Of a stretch of 57,456 nt of DNA, positions 56,510 to 57,456 are shown piece by piece. Below the pieces are notes generated by a model that saw nothing but the letters and a program-made list of their open reading frames with translations, ran no database searches and was not told the origin of the DNA. This DNA comes from Desulfuromonadales bacterium (GTDB lineage: Bacteria; Desulfobacterota; Desulfuromonadia; Desulfuromonadales; JAHYIW01). Made by a program: the position numbers and the translations under genes. The stretch covers positions 1-57,456 of the forward strand of contig JARGFI010000013.1 in the NCBI GenBank assembly GCA_029210745.1, read 5' to 3'. The stretch's first letter is position 1; every line of letters starts with the position of its first letter.

Positions 56510-57189
56510 CAAAACCCTCGTTTCTGTTTGCGGACCCGGTACAAGCGCTCGGTAAAGCCACCCTTGCTTTCAAACTCTTTGGCGAGCCGCGCCACCTGGC
56601 GATCGAGCAGGGCGCAGGCGACCGCAAGCAGTACCAAAGCGGCGTTGGCGGCAAGCTCAGGGTAAATCCTGGTGGACAGCGTGGTCTTTGTGAACCCTGT
56701 GGACCCTGTGGACCCTGTGGACTCTGAGCCCGAAAGGTTATCATGTCCACTCGGTCTACTCTGTCCACCCGGTCCACAACCCACCAACCGTTTCCCAACT
56801 TCCCCCACCCAGCGCGCCACCTCATCGGCGCTTTGGCAGCGCCGATCAACCAGCTCCTGACGTAGCGGGTGCTCCCGCTCCCATTGCGCCAACCCGCGCT
56901 GGCGCAAAAAGTCTTCATAATCGAGCTTCAGCTCTTCCAGACTCGCCCGCGCCACCTGCGTCAGTTTCAGCTCGGTCTTCTTCGAGGTCGCCGAGGCCTG
57001 CGACCCCTCGGCGATGTTCTGCACCCCCGAGCGCGCCGCCTGCACCATCTGATCGCGGGTGCGGCTGAAGCGGTCGATGTAGGCCTCGACAAAACGCACC
57101 GTCAGGTCAAAGACCAGTTGCGCCACCTGAAAGCTCTTCAGCTTGCGGTAGCCGCCGTGCGGCGGGATCAATGGCTCATCGCTCTTCAT
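56509..57189 (-). CDS. Four-helix-bundle (23S rRNA IVS-like) suffix-domain protein of restriction locus
   Basis: This 226-residue protein has the four-helix-bundle fold of 23S rRNA intervening-sequence proteins in its first 110 residues (FQVAQLVFDLTVRFVEAYI, DQMVQAARSGVQNIAEGSQAS, SLEELKLDYEDFLRQRGL). A C-terminal suffix domain ends RLYRVRKQKRGF. Such proteins occur beside type I restriction genes; their role is unknown. The linker (about 135-175) is Gly/Ser/Thr-rich and encoded by two 9-bp-period arrays. GAGGGGGA lies seven bases ahead of the ATG at 57189; the 57231 frame start has none. It is coupled to hsdR by TGATG and follows the HTH gene by 20 bp. Confidence 0.85.
56669..56780. repeat. 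Two 9-bp-period tandem arrays in opposite orientation
   Basis: At 56672-56725 six units of the GTGGACCCT type (GTGGACAGC, GTGGTCTTT, GTGAACCCT, GTGGACCCT twice, GTGGACTCT) run on the plus strand. At 56742-56780 four units of the complementary type (GTCCACTCG, GTCTACTCT, GTCCACCCG, GTCCACAAC) follow. Units are nine bases, so copy-number change keeps the frame. They encode the Gly/Ser/Thr-rich linker of the four-helix-bundle protein. Confidence 0.8.
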
Positions 57190-57209
57190 AGCAGGTTCCC
57201 CCTCGCTGA

Positions 57210-57456
57210 TTATTGTTCGACAATCTCCCAATGTCCGCCTTTGGCCGGGCCGACGCGCCGCAATAAACCTTTTTCCTGAAGAATCCGGAGATTTCTTTCA
57301 ATCGAGCGTTCAGTTACCCCGATCCGCACGGAAAGCTCGGCGATGGTAACCTCTGCATTGGCACGAACTTCGTCCAGAATTTTCCCCGACGTTTTCCCCG
57401 ACGTTTTCCCCGACGTTTTCCCCGACGTTTTCCCCGACGTTTTCCCCGACGTTTTC
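57210..57456 (-). CDS. C-terminus of HTH protein with (SGKT)n linker (AlbA/Schlafen-type regulator), partial
   Basis: Only the last 81 codons are inside the window; the gene continues beyond the right edge. Six full SGKT repeats (57380-57451) lead into a winged-helix domain, ILDEVRANAEVTIAELSV then VTERSIERNLRILQEKGLLR and GGHWEIVEQ. Proteins of this form, an AlbA_2/Schlafen-like nucleic-acid-binding domain followed by SGKT repeats and a helix-turn-helix, are common and often sit in type I restriction operons. The N-terminal domain cannot be confirmed here. It precedes the four-helix-bundle gene by 20 bp and is probably co-transcribed with hsdR. Confidence 0.75.
   Translation of the reverse strand, partial: KTSGKTSGKTSGKTSGKTSGKTSGKILDEVRANAEVTIAELSVRIGVTERSIERNLRILQEKGLLRRVGPAKGGHWEIVEQ
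57380..57456. repeat. 12-bp in-frame tandem repeat running off the window
   Basis: The unit TTTTCCCCGACG is repeated six times without change, plus five bases, up to the edge. Being a multiple of three it adds four residues (Ser-Gly-Lys-Thr) per copy on the minus strand. Perfect identity of units suggests recent expansion or copy-number instability. Confidence 0.95.

Noticed and set aside
57380-57456. CRISPR array
   Set aside because: Units are contiguous 12-mers with no spacers and are in frame with a protein.

Overview
The window reads as chromosomal DNA of a mesophilic, metal- or sulfur-reducing deltaproteobacterium, most likely of the Desulfuromonadales/Geobacterales (Desulfuromonas, Pelobacter and Geobacter relatives). 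This is an inference from gene content and order: a cysE-iscR-iscS-iscU-mnmA-mtaB operon, glnB-glnA behind a sigma-54 promoter, a DUF4388 protein next to a PilT-type ATPase, and a pheA-tyrA-aroA-cmk-rpsA-ihfB run. No rRNA or tRNA gene is visible to fix the taxon.

Layout. 1-2570: an edge region ending in a terminator, a UMF1-type MFS transporter and phosphofructokinase. 2571-2998: a gene-free stretch that looks like a repeat element. 2999-8198: Fe-S assembly, cysteine synthesis and tRNA thiolation genes, read leftward from a promoter that overlaps a near-consensus type 1 IscR box (8247-8271). 8435-12919: a rightward cluster of DUF4388 protein, PilT/PilU-like ATPase, transglutaminase-like membrane protein and DUF350 protein. 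12932-22270: a leftward housekeeping block (phosphoglycerate mutase, XerD, GlnD, N-acetylmuramoyl-alanine amidase, MutS), with a MITE-like element between glnD and xerD. 22403-25123: a hypothetical protein, a CDF metal exporter and a BamA-like barrel. 25207-27120: glnA and glnB with their sigma-54 promoter. 27383-29005: a response-regulator/histidine-kinase fusion. 29011-38841: a long leftward series from a TPR lipoprotein to a zinc ribbon. It includes an oligopeptide-type ABC uptake system whose two permease genes are separated by genes for an OmpA protein and an orphan MshEN domain. 39064-43361: a sodium:solute-symporter-like sensor fused to GAF and SpoIIE phosphatase domains, followed by STAS and RsbW-type partners. 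43398-46380: HAD phosphatase, Lgt, RluA-type pseudouridine synthase, 6S RNA and IHF-beta. 46555-52522: rpsA, cmk, aroA, tyrA, pheA. 52715-53098: a double zinc-ribbon protein. 53267-57456: the distal part of a type I restriction locus (HsdR, a four-helix-bundle protein, and the C-terminus of an HTH protein).

Functional links. GlnD, PII (GlnB, Tyr51) and adenylylatable glutamine synthetase (Tyr398) together give most of a nitrogen-sensing cascade. The Fe-S operon joins cysteine supply (CysE), sulfur mobilisation (IscS), scaffold (IscU), regulator (IscR) and two sulfur-inserting tRNA enzymes (MnmA, MtaB). The symporter-phosphatase/STAS/kinase genes form a complete partner-switching relay with no sigma factor beside it.

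The least ordinary features are at the right end. HsdR carries an in-frame REP-like palindromic insertion, its neighbour carries two 9-bp-period tandem arrays in a linker, and the HTH protein at the edge carries a 12-bp in-frame tandem repeat that runs off the window. Start codons were re-chosen from Shine-Dalgarno position and family N-termini in many genes; these choices are stated in each entry.
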